From: Anderseniella sp963698275
GTDB lineage: Bacteria; Pseudomonadota; Alphaproteobacteria; Rhizobiales; Aestuariivirgaceae
DNA length: 64,000 nt
Assembly: GCA_963698275.1 (NCBI GenBank)
Contig: CAVOQE010000007.1
Span: 1 to 64,000, forward strand
Reading direction: 5' to 3'
The first letter of the stretch is position 1. Each line of letters starts with the position of its first letter. The notes below the pieces were generated by a model. It had not been told where the DNA came from, searched no databases, and saw only the letters and a program-made list of their open reading frames with translations. Made by a program: the position numbers and the translations under genes. Positions 45,315-54,077 of the stretch are shown piece by piece.

Positions 45315-46910
45315 TTACGAAGTACGCTTCCGTAATTCCTTTTTGACGATCTTGCCGTTGGCGTTGCGGGGCAGGGGAATGTCAGAAAAGGTTACAAAGT
45401 CGGGGATCTTGTAGTCGGCAAGACGGGCGGCGCAGTGGGCTTTGATGTCTTGCGCTGATGGTGCCGGGTTCCTGGTATGAACGAAGACTTCCATCTTCTC
45501 GCCGAGCACCTCGTCCGGCCGACCGATTGCAGCGCATTCTATGACGGCTTCATGCGCCGTGATCGCATTTTCGATCTCAGCGCTGTAGATGTTGTAGCCG
45601 CCGCGAATAATCATGTCCTTCTTGCGGTCATGCAGGCGAAAAAACCCCTCAGCGTCACGCGAGCCGACGTCGCCGCTTTTCCAGTAACCGTCCTGAAATT
45701 CCGCACGGGTCTTTTCCGGATTGTCCCAATAGCCGGGCACGACCATCGGACCGCCGATCCATAATTCGCCATGAGTACCGGCGGGCAGGTTTTTTCCGTC
45801 TTCACCAACTACGCGAATGTCGGCGCAAGGCAATGCGATGCCGACACTGTCGGCGCGGGTTGTGCCGGTGCCGAGCGGCAGCATGGTGGCCGGCGAGGTT
45901 GTCTCGGTCGACCCATAGGCGTTGACCAGGATCAGATCAGGCAGTTTTTGCGACAGGGCCTCAATGGTGGAGTGCGGCATCGGCGCGCCGCCATAACCGC
46001 CGATGCGCCATTTTGAGAGATCGTGATCACCGATCTCGCAACGCAAAAGAAAGAGATTGTACATAGCCGGGACAATCAGCGTATGTGTCACCTGCTCGGC
46101 CGCGGCGGCTTCCAGAAGGGCCTGCGCCTCGAAGACTTCCATTATCACCGTGCAGCCGGCGACACGCAGCATGGTGAACAGGATCGCGACGAGGCCGGTG
46201 ACATGCGACGCCGGTACCGCGAGCAGGGACCGTTCGCTGTCACCAAGCTCCATGCAGAGTTCGAAATGCATGGCGGAGTGGACGATGTTGAAATGCGTCA
46301 GCATCGCGCCCTTGGGGCGGCCGGTCGTACCTGAGGTATACAGGATAACGGCAACGTCTTCCTCGACAACCGAAACTGTGGGCGAGGCTGCGCCCCTTGC
46401 CGCAATGGCGGTAAAGTCTCGAGCATCGCCAGTTGCCCCACCGATGCAGAAACGATGTTTGAGATTGTCGAGTGCATCGGCGTGCGGAATCTTCGAACTG
46501 ATGTCGCGGTCATGGATGAGCAGCGCCGCGCCGCTATGATTGAGGATGTAGGCGAGTTCCGGGGTCTGCTCGCGGATGTTGATCGGAACGGCGATGGCGC
46601 CGACGCGTAGTGTTGCGAGTAATACGGTCAGGAATTCGGTGCGATTGCCGATGAGCATGGCAACGCGATCACCTTTGCCAACGCCCTCGGCGTGAAGCCC
46701 GGCAGCAAGATCAGCGACTTCCCGGTCGAGTTGCGCATAGGTCAGGCGCACATTGTCGAAAACGACGGCTTCCCCATCCCCATTCCGGGTCATCGCTTCG
46801 GCGAACATCGCGTTGAGGTCAGTAGGGCGTTCAGCGAAGCAGCGCAGTCTGCGTTGGTCAAAATGGGTTTCGTCGCGAAGCCGATCATGGATGCTGTCAG
46901 GCCAGTTCAT
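45315..46910 (-). CDS. AMP-forming acyl-CoA ligase
   Basis: A protein of 531 residues from the ATG at 46910 (MNWPDSIHDRL), seven bases after the LivF stop; the longer frame would run into livF. ANL-superfamily motifs are the P-loop YTSGTTGRPKGAMLTH, NAYGSTETTSPATM, GELWIGGPMVVPGYW, WKSGDVGSRDAEGFF, DRKKDMIIRGGYNIYSAEIE and the C-terminal catalytic lysine in PRNANGKIVKKEL. It activates a carboxylic acid to its CoA thioester with ATP. Its place as the last gene of a branched-chain-type ABC importer operon suggests it activates the imported acid, perhaps an aromatic or branched carboxylate. Confidence 0.9.
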   Translation of the reverse strand: MNWPDSIHDRLRDETHFDQRRLRCFAERPTDLNAMFAEAMTRNGDGEAVVFDNVRLTYAQLDREVADLAAGLHAEGVGKGDRVAMLIGNRTEFLTVLLATLRVGAIAVPINIREQTPELAYILNHSGAALLIHDRDISSKIPHADALDNLKHRFCIGGATGDARDFTAIAARGAASPTVSVVEEDVAVILYTSGTTGRPKGAMLTHFNIVHSAMHFELCMELGDSERSLLAVPASHVTGLVAILFTMLRVAGCTVIMEVFEAQALLEAAAAEQVTHTLIVPAMYNLFLLRCEIGDHDLSKWRIGGYGGAPMPHSTIEALSQKLPDLILVNAYGSTETTSPATMLPLGTGTTRADSVGIALPCADIRVVGEDGKNLPAGTHGELWIGGPMVVPGYWDNPEKTRAEFQDGYWKSGDVGSRDAEGFFRLHDRKKDMIIRGGYNIYSAEIENAITAHEAVIECAAIGRPDEVLGEKMEVFVHTRNPAPSAQDIKAHCAARLADYKIPDFVTFSDIPLPRNANGKIVKKELRKRTS

Positions 46911-46917
46911 AAGGCCG

Positions 46918-47586
46918 CTATTCCCGTCCGTCGAGAGCCCGGCCCGAAACAATCTCGCCGCGCTCGATGACGTATTCACGGTCCATCAACGTATCGGCAT
47001 GCGCGAGTTCGGATTGTGCGAGCAGGATGGAGCGGCCCTCCTCGCGCAACGCACCAATGACCTCGGCGAGCCGGTTGGCAAGCGCAGGAGCAACACCTTC
47101 GAACGGTTCATCGAGCGCCAGCAGTTTGGTTCCCGCCATCAGAGCGCGGCCGAGCGCCACCATCTTTTGCTGCCCGCCGGAAAGCAGCAGCGCCTTGCGG
47201 TCTTTCATCTTCAGCAGTTCGGGCATCAGATCGTAGATGAACTTCAGACTGCCATCATGGTCGAGACCCTCAATCACCCATGACGGCAGCAGGATGTTTT
47301 CTTCCACTGTCAGTTGCGGCACAAGGCGGCGGTCTTCGGGCATGTAGCCGATGCCGAGCGATGGCCGGTCATACGCTTCGACGCCCGCCATATCCTTGCC
47401 GAAAAGTTTCACACTGCCGGACACCGGTGCGATAATGCCCATAATGGTGCGCAATGTTGTGGTCTTGCCAGCACCATTGCGCCCCGTCAGGCCTATGAAT
47501 TCGCCGTCATCGATGGTCAGCGAGAGGCCGCGCAGGATCGGCGTCTTCTGGATATCGACGACAATATTGTCGAGTTCGAGGATCAT
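46918..47586 (-). CDS. Branched-chain-type ABC importer ATPase (LivF-like)
   Basis: A protein of 222 residues. It has Walker A GRNGAGKTTTLRTIMG, GIGYMPEDRRLVPQLTVEENI, signature LLSGGQQKMVALGRAL and Walker B LLALDEPFEGVAP, the usual LivF sequence marks. It is the second ATPase of the high-affinity importer encoded by the five-gene set reading leftward. Its start overlaps the LivG stop by four bases. The acyl-CoA ligase gene follows seven bases later. Confidence 0.93.
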   Translation of the reverse strand: MILELDNIVVDIQKTPILRGLSLTIDDGEFIGLTGRNGAGKTTTLRTIMGIIAPVSGSVKLFGKDMAGVEAYDRPSLGIGYMPEDRRLVPQLTVEENILLPSWVIEGLDHDGSLKFIYDLMPELLKMKDRKALLLSGGQQKMVALGRALMAGTKLLALDEPFEGVAPALANRLAEVIGALREEGRSILLAQSELAHADTLMDREYVIERGEIVSGRALDGRE

Positions 47587-48335
47587 TTGATGGTCCCCGT
47601 CACGTAGCGTTGCACCATCTCGTCTGAAAGCGCTTCTTCCGGCGTGTCGTTGGCAATGATCTCACCATCGTAAAAGGCGAGAATGCGCTGGGAGTATCGT
47701 GTCACGATGTCCATGTCGTGCTCGACGAACAGGATGGTGACCTGCTCCTTCGCCAGCACTTCCATCACCAGATCCATGATCGGAAACTTTTCTTCCGCCG
47801 CAACCCCGCTTGTCGGTTCATCGAGCAGCACGACCTTGGGGTGACCGGCAATCGCCATCGCGATATCGAGCAGCTTGCGCGAACCGGCAGAAATCTCGCT
47901 CATCCGATTGTCACGGAAATCGGCAAGATTGAATTTCTCCAGCTCTGCCATCGCGCGATCGGCGTTTGACGATGACAGAGCACGCTTGATGAACGACGGC
48001 GTTTCCTTGCCACGGATGGAAAGCGCGATGAGCATGTTTTCAAGCACCGAAAGCTCGGCGCAAAGTTGCGGGATCTGGAAGGAACGGCAGACACCGGCTT
48101 TGCTGATCGCACGCGGACCCAACGCGGTGATATCGGTGCCGTCAAAGACGATGCGACCGCTATCCGGCTTTATATAGCCCGTCACCATATTGACGAAGGT
48201 GGTCTTGCCCGCACCGTTGGACCCGATGAGGCTCCAGACAGCGCCTGTCGGTACGGCGACATCAATGTCCTTGGCCGCGGTAATGGCGGCAAAGTTCTTG
48301 TTGACGCCCTCGGCGACCAGGATGGATTGGCTCAT
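47583..48335 (-). CDS. Branched-chain-type ABC importer ATPase (LivG-like)
   Basis: A protein of 250 residues. It has Walker A GSNGAGKTTFVNMVTG, the LivG-typical CRSFQIPQLCAELSVLENM, the signature-region ISAGSRKLLDIAMAIAG in place of the canonical LSGGQ, Walker B VVLLDEPTSGVAAEE and VEHDMDIV. It pairs with the LivF-like ATPase. It overlaps both neighbours (livM, livF) by four bases through ATGA, so the set is translated together. The weak signature (SAGSRK) is common in LivG relatives. Confidence 0.93.
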   Translation of the reverse strand: MSQSILVAEGVNKNFAAITAAKDIDVAVPTGAVWSLIGSNGAGKTTFVNMVTGYIKPDSGRIVFDGTDITALGPRAISKAGVCRSFQIPQLCAELSVLENMLIALSIRGKETPSFIKRALSSSNADRAMAELEKFNLADFRDNRMSEISAGSRKLLDIAMAIAGHPKVVLLDEPTSGVAAEEKFPIMDLVMEVLAKEQVTILFVEHDMDIVTRYSQRILAFYDGEIIANDTPEEALSDEMVQRYVTGTIK

Positions 48336-49282
48336 GTGCCCTTCCTTTCACGGTCACGCTTGGACAGCAGCGAGCCGAGCCCGTTCGGCAGCAGATAGAT
48401 GACAATCAACAGGAAGACACCGAGCGATAATTGCCATGTCGTCGGGAAGTAGAGGTTCGAGAAGGAGCGCACGAGCTCCAGGATAATGGAGGAAACGAAG
48501 ACAGCGCCGACCGAATAGAAGCCGGAAAGAATGCCGACGAAAACGAATTCTCCCGACGTGGTCCAGAAAGCGAATTCCGGATCGACATGGCCGATGGCAA
48601 GAGCGGCGATCACGCCACCGGCACCACCAAGACCGGCGGCGAAAACATAGGCGACGGAAATGGCGCGACGCACCGAGGAGCCGAGATATTCGATCCGCAG
48701 TTCATTCTCGCGAATTCCCAGGAGAATGAGTCCGCGTTCGCTATCGAAGAAAATGCGCATGGCTCCACAGGCCAGCACCACCATCAGCGAGGTGAAGATG
48801 AAAAGTGCGAAGCCGAGATCGCGTCCTGACGGGTGGTAGCCAAGGAATGTTGGCGCGGCGACGTTGAGGCCATCCGTGCCGCCAATGACATTCATCTTGG
48901 CAAGCGTACCGTAGAGGATCATGGACAGCGACAGGCTAAGCATCGCAAAGAAGATGCCGCGATAATTTGCAAGCAGGGGCCCGAAGATCGCACCGATGAT
49001 GGCGGCGCTGATGATACCGAGTACGGTAAGCAGGGCGATATCGGTAATGCCGGTCCACCCACTCATGAACGCGGCGACGTAGGCGCCGATGCAATAATAC
49101 AGCCCTTGTCCGAATGAGACCAAACCGGCGCGCATCAGGCAGATGATGCCGAGAGAAACAAGACCCTTGGCAAAGGCGATGGTCGCAAGGAACATCGCCC
49201 AGTCCGGCAGAAACAGGCCGGCAATGATGAGCAACGCAAAGGCGGCAGCGCAGCCGACAAAGATTTTCGCGGATGCACTCAT
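48332..49282 (-). CDS. Branched-chain-type ABC importer permease (LivM-like)
   Basis: A protein of 316 residues with about nine hydrophobic segments. The BPD_transp_2 block covers ISLGIICLMRAGLVSFGQGLYYCIGAYVAAF in outline (near residue 40-75), and the later GIRENELRIEYLGSSVRRAISVAYVFAAGLGGAGG contains the ATPase-contact loop. The tail is basic (KRDRERKGT). It forms the channel with the LivH-like protein. The start overlaps the livH stop by four bases. Confidence 0.93.
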   Translation of the reverse strand: MSASAKIFVGCAAAFALLIIAGLFLPDWAMFLATIAFAKGLVSLGIICLMRAGLVSFGQGLYYCIGAYVAAFMSGWTGITDIALLTVLGIISAAIIGAIFGPLLANYRGIFFAMLSLSLSMILYGTLAKMNVIGGTDGLNVAAPTFLGYHPSGRDLGFALFIFTSLMVVLACGAMRIFFDSERGLILLGIRENELRIEYLGSSVRRAISVAYVFAAGLGGAGGVIAALAIGHVDPEFAFWTTSGEFVFVGILSGFYSVGAVFVSSIILELVRSFSNLYFPTTWQLSLGVFLLIVIYLLPNGLGSLLSKRDRERKGT

Positions 49283-50181
49283 ATTTTGCGCGCCTGGGTT
49301 TTCTGAAACAAGCCTTCAGGCCGGAAGACCAGCACGACGGCCATCACCAGATAGATGATGAAGAGCTCGGCTTCGGGTAACAGATGGACCGATGCTGCCC
49401 TGGCGACGCCTACGAAAACCGCGCCGATCGCAGCACCCTCGATGGACCCGAGTCCGCCGATGATGACAACCGCGAAAGCAACGATGATGACGTTGACGCC
49501 GATGCCGGGCGAGACAGAAATCATCGGGGCCGTGAGCGCACCGCCCAGGGCTGCCAGAAAGACACCAAGCGTGAACGATATCATGAAGACCCGGTTCACA
49601 TTGACGCCCATGGTCTGGCTCATTTCACGGTCATGGATGACCGCGAGAATGACCTTTCCCTGCGTCGTCCGGTTGAGCCAGAACCAGACCGCAAAGCCCG
49701 TGATAACCGAGACGGCGATGACGAGAAAATCATAGGTGACATAGAAAAGCGGTCCGATCTCGACGTTACCGAGCAACGAATAAGGTTCGGATACAAAAAG
49801 GGGTGTGACCCCCCAGATCAGCTTGATGACGTCTTCCAGAATAAGAAAAATGCCGTACGTGACCAGCACGAGAATAACGTGGTCACGGCCATAAAAATGC
49901 CGAAGCAGGCCACGTTCGAGCAGCGGCCCGATTATCAGCGCGACAGCAATGGCAGCCAGCACCATGACCAGATAAGAGCCGAACTCGAAGCTTGCCCCGC
50001 CGAAAGCGAAATAGGCACCGACGGCGCTGGCTGTGGCATAGGCGCCCATGGCATAGAGGCTGCCATGGGCCATATTGAGAATATTGAGAACGCCGAAGAC
50101 GAGTGTCAGCCCCACCGAGACAATGAACAGCCACGCGCCGTAAATCAGCCCGTCGACGAGAATGACACCGAGAAGTTCCAT
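49279..50181 (-). CDS. Branched-chain-type ABC importer permease (LivH-like)
   Basis: A protein of 300 residues with about eight transmembrane segments. LivH-type blocks are GVILVDGLIYGAWLFIVSVGLTLVFGVLNILNMAHGSLYAMGAYA in outline at the N-terminus, an NRTTQGKVILAVIHDREMSQTMGVNVNRVFMISF coupling loop in outline, and VIIGGLGSIEGAAIGAVFVG. It is the partner of the LivM-like permease. The solute-binding-protein gene ends 77 bases upstream, a gap that could hold a processing site but has no strong hairpin. Confidence 0.93.
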   Translation of the reverse strand: MELLGVILVDGLIYGAWLFIVSVGLTLVFGVLNILNMAHGSLYAMGAYATASAVGAYFAFGGASFEFGSYLVMVLAAIAVALIIGPLLERGLLRHFYGRDHVILVLVTYGIFLILEDVIKLIWGVTPLFVSEPYSLLGNVEIGPLFYVTYDFLVIAVSVITGFAVWFWLNRTTQGKVILAVIHDREMSQTMGVNVNRVFMISFTLGVFLAALGGALTAPMISVSPGIGVNVIIVAFAVVIIGGLGSIEGAAIGAVFVGVARAASVHLLPEAELFIIYLVMAVVLVFRPEGLFQKTQARKI

Positions 50182-50258
50182 GGATCGCCCTTCAGCCCAC
50201 CTGCATGTCCACCGCCCGCAAGCAGCGGACGGTGATATGCGATGACAAGATCAATTGC

Positions 50259-51593
50259 TTACTTGCACTTGGCGCCGGGGAAACCGGCCTTGATCCAGTC
50301 GATGGCTTTGGTGCCGTCTGGAGGATTGACGCATTCGGCGTCGTAATACTCGATCTCAACGAGCTCCATCTTGCCGGCTTCCTTGTTCCACTGTGTTTTG
50401 CCGATGGCGTTAGGCTGGATGGCCTGGTGACCGTTCGCAAGCGCCATCTTGATGTCGCCGGAAGGTGCCGTCCATTCCAGTCCCTTCATCGCGGCGGCCA
50501 GTTCGTCCTGTGTCGGTTTCTTGCCGCCATTGGCTGCCATCGCCTTTTCGACGGCTACTTTCAGACCGAGAAGCGCCTGCCACATGCGGAATGGTGCCTG
50601 CACCGGGAATACGCCATACTGTTTTTCGTACTCTTCCCAAAGCACGGTGGTGAGTTCGTCACCACGTGGGCGTGCGGCGAGGCCATTGACGCCACGTGCG
50701 CCGACAATCACGCCATCGGGCATCTTGTCGTTGAGCTGCGGGATGACATGGTCACCAGCGCCGAGGACGACCTGACTGCGCTTGAAAAGACCGCGTGGCG
50801 AGGCCTGTAAAACGAAAGCCTGCAGATCGCCGCCCCAGAAACTGGAATGCACAACGTCCGCCTTCTCGCGCATCAGGGCTGAGATTTCCGTGCCGTACTG
50901 ACCGGCATATATTTTCGGGAACAGGGCGGTACCGGCCTTCGAGTCAGGGCTGAGTTGCGCTGCGGCAGCCACAAAGTCGGCCCAGCTGTCCTGACCCCAG
51001 GCATAGTCCTGATTGATACCGGCAATCGTGTCCATCTTGACGCCCTTGGACGTCAGATACTTGGCCAGTGAAATATTATCCATCGCCGCATGGGCAGCAG
51101 TACGGAAGACGTAATTGTAGCTGGCTTCTTCGAAGACGCGCGGTGTGCCGCAGTCATACAGGATCGTGAAAGCCTTCAACTCGTCGGCCACCGGCGGCAC
51201 GGCGAGGCAGTCGCCCGAAGAAACGTAGCCGACCACGGCGTCAACTTTCTCGCGTTGAACGAGGTTGCGGAATTCCTGAACCTGTTTGGTGGCACCACCG
51301 GCCTCATCGACAACGGTCGGCTCGATCATCATGCCGCCGAAGCCCGGCTTGTCGTAGGGCGCGGGCAGAACACCACCCTTGTTGAGCATGTCGATCATCA
51401 TCTTGCCGCCATTCCAGGCGGGAACGCCGAAGCTCTCAGCCGCACCACCGGACAGGAAGGTGATGACACCGACCTTGAATTTCTCGCCGTCCTGCGCTTG
51501 CGCCGCGGTCGTCATCGCCGTGCCGAGCAGCGCGGCCACCGCCAGAACTTTAACAAGTGAGCGCCTGGTCCTTTTGACAATACTCAGTGACAT
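50259..51593 (-). CDS. Branched-chain-type ABC importer solute-binding protein (LivK-like)
   Basis: A protein of 444 residues from the ATG at 51593 (MSLSIVKRTRRSL), with GGGAG about 12 bases upstream; a longer in-frame start at 51644 lies in IS-derived or spacer DNA. Residues 1-34 are a signal peptide ending TTAAQA. The peripla-binding-6 pattern includes KVGVITFLSGGAAESFGVPAWNGGKMMIDMLNKGG in outline, VVGYVSSGDCLAVPPVADE and YAWGQDSWADFVAAAAQL. It captures the substrate for the LivHMGF complex. The linked acyl-CoA ligase suggests a carboxylic acid rather than a true branched-chain amino acid. Confidence 0.92.
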   Translation of the reverse strand: MSLSIVKRTRRSLVKVLAVAALLGTAMTTAAQAQDGEKFKVGVITFLSGGAAESFGVPAWNGGKMMIDMLNKGGVLPAPYDKPGFGGMMIEPTVVDEAGGATKQVQEFRNLVQREKVDAVVGYVSSGDCLAVPPVADELKAFTILYDCGTPRVFEEASYNYVFRTAAHAAMDNISLAKYLTSKGVKMDTIAGINQDYAWGQDSWADFVAAAAQLSPDSKAGTALFPKIYAGQYGTEISALMREKADVVHSSFWGGDLQAFVLQASPRGLFKRSQVVLGAGDHVIPQLNDKMPDGVIVGARGVNGLAARPRGDELTTVLWEEYEKQYGVFPVQAPFRMWQALLGLKVAVEKAMAANGGKKPTQDELAAAMKGLEWTAPSGDIKMALANGHQAIQPNAIGKTQWNKEAGKMELVEIEYYDAECVNPPDGTKAIDWIKAGFPGAKCK

Positions 51594-51689
51594 GAATTCT
51601 ACTCCCAATTGACAGATTTTTGGTTTGCAATTGCCCGAGGGCAAACAGTCTTGCAGACAGAGCTAGTCTGTCGTGTCTCAATAAAATTG

Positions 51690-51862
51690 CAAGGATGATC
51701 TTGCCCTGCAGAATTGGTCCATCCCAGGTGTGAGCAGCAGGAGGACTGAGAATGGCTACAAAGCGTCACAAACCTGAAGGGTTTGCAGGCCAGCGCCGAA
51801 TGCCGTCTTTGCGGACTGTAGAATCCATCAATGTATCGGCCAATAGCGTTTTCAGCCTGCCG
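51690..51862. mobile_element. IS3-family scar: orfA start joined head-on to an inverted orfB end
   Basis: On the plus strand, 51752-51779 encodes MATKRHKPE, the conserved start of IS3-group orfA, preceded by GGAGG and a terminal-like TGATCTTGCCCTGC at 51696. On the minus strand, about 51860-51780 encodes AENAIGRYIDGFY and RRHSALACKP, the conserved end of an IS3 orfB. The two pieces point in opposite directions and meet near 51780, so most of the element is gone. It separates the acyl-CoA dehydrogenase gene from the Liv operon and touches the 3' end of the dehydrogenase gene. Confidence 0.8.
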
Positions 51863-53078
51863 CCTTGGCCGCTTGTCGTTGGCGAACCAGTTTGCGGCCA
51901 AGGGCCATCATGTGCACCTGGTCCGGGCCATCAGCCAGTCTGATCTGTCTTGCATAGTTGAACAATTCAGCCAGTGGCAGGTCGGCGGTCAATCCCTTGC
52001 CGCCGTGAATCTGCATGGCCCGGTCGATGACAGTTTGGGCCATTGATGGTGCCACGATCTTGATGGCGGCAATCAGGTCCCATGCCGCCTTTGTGCCCTC
52101 TCGGTCTACTGTGTCAGCGGCTTTCAAGGTCAGCAGCCTCGCCTGCTCTATCTCACACCAGGATCTTGCAATGTCTTCGCGCACCGACTGGTGCTCTGAC
52201 AACTTTCGGCCGAAAGTAGAGCGTTCCTCGACCCGATCCAGAACAAGTTCCAACGCCCGCTGAGCTCCCCCGATCAACCGCATGCAATGATGGATGCGCC
52301 CCGGCCCCAGCCGGCCTTGCGCAATTTCAAACCCTCGACCCTCGCCGAGCAACATATTCTCGACAGGTACCCGCACATTTTCCAGGACGATCTCGGGTTC
52401 GCCGAAAGGAGCGTCATCGAAGCCGAGGGTTGTTACATGACGCACTATTCTGACCCCGGGTGTGTTCTTCGGCACCAGGACCATCGACTGCTGTGCGTGC
52501 CGGTTCGGATTGTCCGGCTCTGTCTTGCCCATGACGATCAGTAGCTCGCAGGTATCCCTCATGGCACCGGTTGTGTACCATTTGCGCCCGTTGATGACGT
52601 ACTCATCCCCGTCGCGCTGGATCGAGCAACTGATGTTGGTGGCGTCCGACGAGGCAACCTCGGGTTCGGTCATGGCGAAAGCTGACCGGATGCTGCCGTC
52701 AAGCAGCGGATTGAGCCAACGCTCCTTCTGAGCATCTGTGCCATACAACACCAGCGTTTCCATATTGCCGGTGTCGGGCGCGTTGCAGTTGAACACTTCA
52801 GCAGCCCACCAGACCCGTCCCATGATCTCGGCCAGTGGTGCATATTCGAGGTTGCTCAGGCCGGCACCCTGTTCGTGATGTGGCAGGAAGAGGTTCCACA
52901 GGCCTACCGCGCGCGCCTTGTGCTTCAACTCTTCCACCAGCGCAGGTGTCACCCACTTGTCAGCCGTGGTAGCGAAATGCTCGCGGAACGCGCTTTCGGC
53001 TGGATGAACATGTTCGTCCATGAAGGCCCTGAGGCGTGCGGAAAATTCGGTAACCTTGCCGCTTGGTTCAAAGTTCAT
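51852..53078 (-). CDS. Acyl-CoA dehydrogenase
   Basis: A protein of 408 residues. Features in order are an N-terminal helical domain (FSARLRAFMDEHVHPAESAF), FAMTEPEVASSDATNISCSI with the flavin contact, EYVINGRKWYTTGA, a middle beta domain, and the C-terminal helical domain with ERSTFGRKLSEHQSVREDIA, MQIHGGKGLTADLPL and YARQIRLADGPDQVH. It resembles the ACAD10/11-like and FadE branch. It removes hydrogens from an acyl-CoA, probably the product of the ligase beyond the Liv genes. The last codons run into the IS3 scar, but the length is normal, so any loss is at most a few residues. Confidence 0.92.
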   Translation of the reverse strand: MNFEPSGKVTEFSARLRAFMDEHVHPAESAFREHFATTADKWVTPALVEELKHKARAVGLWNLFLPHHEQGAGLSNLEYAPLAEIMGRVWWAAEVFNCNAPDTGNMETLVLYGTDAQKERWLNPLLDGSIRSAFAMTEPEVASSDATNISCSIQRDGDEYVINGRKWYTTGAMRDTCELLIVMGKTEPDNPNRHAQQSMVLVPKNTPGVRIVRHVTTLGFDDAPFGEPEIVLENVRVPVENMLLGEGRGFEIAQGRLGPGRIHHCMRLIGGAQRALELVLDRVEERSTFGRKLSEHQSVREDIARSWCEIEQARLLTLKAADTVDREGTKAAWDLIAAIKIVAPSMAQTVIDRAMQIHGGKGLTADLPLAELFNYARQIRLADGPDQVHMMALGRKLVRQRQAAKAAG

Positions 53079-53842
53079 GGTGTATTTCCTGAAGGTCTGA
53101 ATGGTGTCTCACCATCGACTTGTCGCCATACAGTTCCAACGCCATGATGCATCTTCAAGGCTGTCTTTTACAACCGTCAAATTTTCTCCAGGAAATATCC
53201 ATGGCCGATGCCGGCGGAAACCTGTTTCCTGCCATATGCCACCAGGCCCGCGACCAGGTTGGGCACAGACAAGCGATTGTGGGCAAGAAGGTGTGTGTGG
53301 CTGTGGATCATGGCTGGCGTTTCCACAACAACTGATCCCGTCCAGGCACGCTGGCCGCCAGTGTGAGGCAGCCCAGACCGATAGGCAAAACGCCAATCGA
53401 GAGTTCAGATGTCATTTGGCCACTTTGATATTTTCTGATCAGGTCAAAAAATCAACATGGCAGTTTCCGGGGCAAAAGGGCCTGGAGCGAGATCGGGACC
53501 TGAACGGCTTTACGGCTCGTGAACCTTTCCAAGGTAGTTTGCCATCTGCTTGATGGGCAAATCAGTACAGCGTATGTCCAGTTTGCAATGATGCTGGGAG
53601 GGGATTTTGGGGCGGCACTCGAAACCCCTCCTTTGGCAATTGCAAGATTGCCTTGCGGCCTGCTCATATATCTGAATCCCATCCTTACCCATTCATACGT
53701 TTCCAGACCGGCAGGACTTCCGTTCAGTCGGCGAATCAATCGTTCACCAACAGTTTTAACCTAACGTCAAAAAAACTGCGCAATGCTTGATCGGATATGT
53801 TGAGTTAGGCATTGGATGAGGTTGAAGGGCAGTGAGGACGGC
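53079..53842. other. Long gap upstream of the dehydrogenase gene, no supported gene
   Basis: About 760 bases. Short overlapping reading frames are present on both strands near 53450-53740, but none shows a family motif or a convincing start. The composition is less GC-rich than the neighbours. It should hold the promoter of the dehydrogenase gene; decayed mobile DNA is possible but not shown. Confidence 0.4.
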
Positions 53843-54046
53843 ATGGCGAACTGGTTGGGTTTTTTGGCAGTGGTAATCCTGTTTGGCGTATTTACACTTA
53901 CGCTCTGGTGGCTTTTGAAATTGTCGTTGAATGAACTCGGGGTGTGGGGACCGATTCTCATTGCGCCGCCGTGCCTGTTTGTCGCCTGGCTTGTTGACCG
54001 GAAAGTTTTTCGTGCCTGGCAGGCGCCGGACGAGGAATCCCCGTAA
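53843..54046 (+). CDS. Small two-helix membrane protein
   Basis: A protein of 67 residues from the ATG at 53843, with GAGGA a few bases upstream; an in-frame start at 53816 would add nine. Two hydrophobic segments are visible (LGFLAVVILFGVFTLTLWWLL and WGPILIAPPCLFVAWLV), followed by a short polar tail (DRKVFRAWQAPDEESP). No family is recognised. It stands alone and converges on the acyl-CoA ligase gene 32 bases away. Confidence 0.5.
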   Translation: MANWLGFLAVVILFGVFTLTLWWLLKLSLNELGVWGPILIAPPCLFVAWLVDRKVFRAWQAPDEESP

Positions 54047-54077
54047 GCCGTCGACGCTACCGGCACTGCGCCTCACT

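Noticed and set aside
53452..53739. Possible decayed transposase or integrase upstream of the acyl-CoA dehydrogenase gene
   Set aside because: Short frames look vaguely protein-like, but no catalytic motif or terminal repeat could be found, unlike the clear IS3 pieces at 51690-51862.
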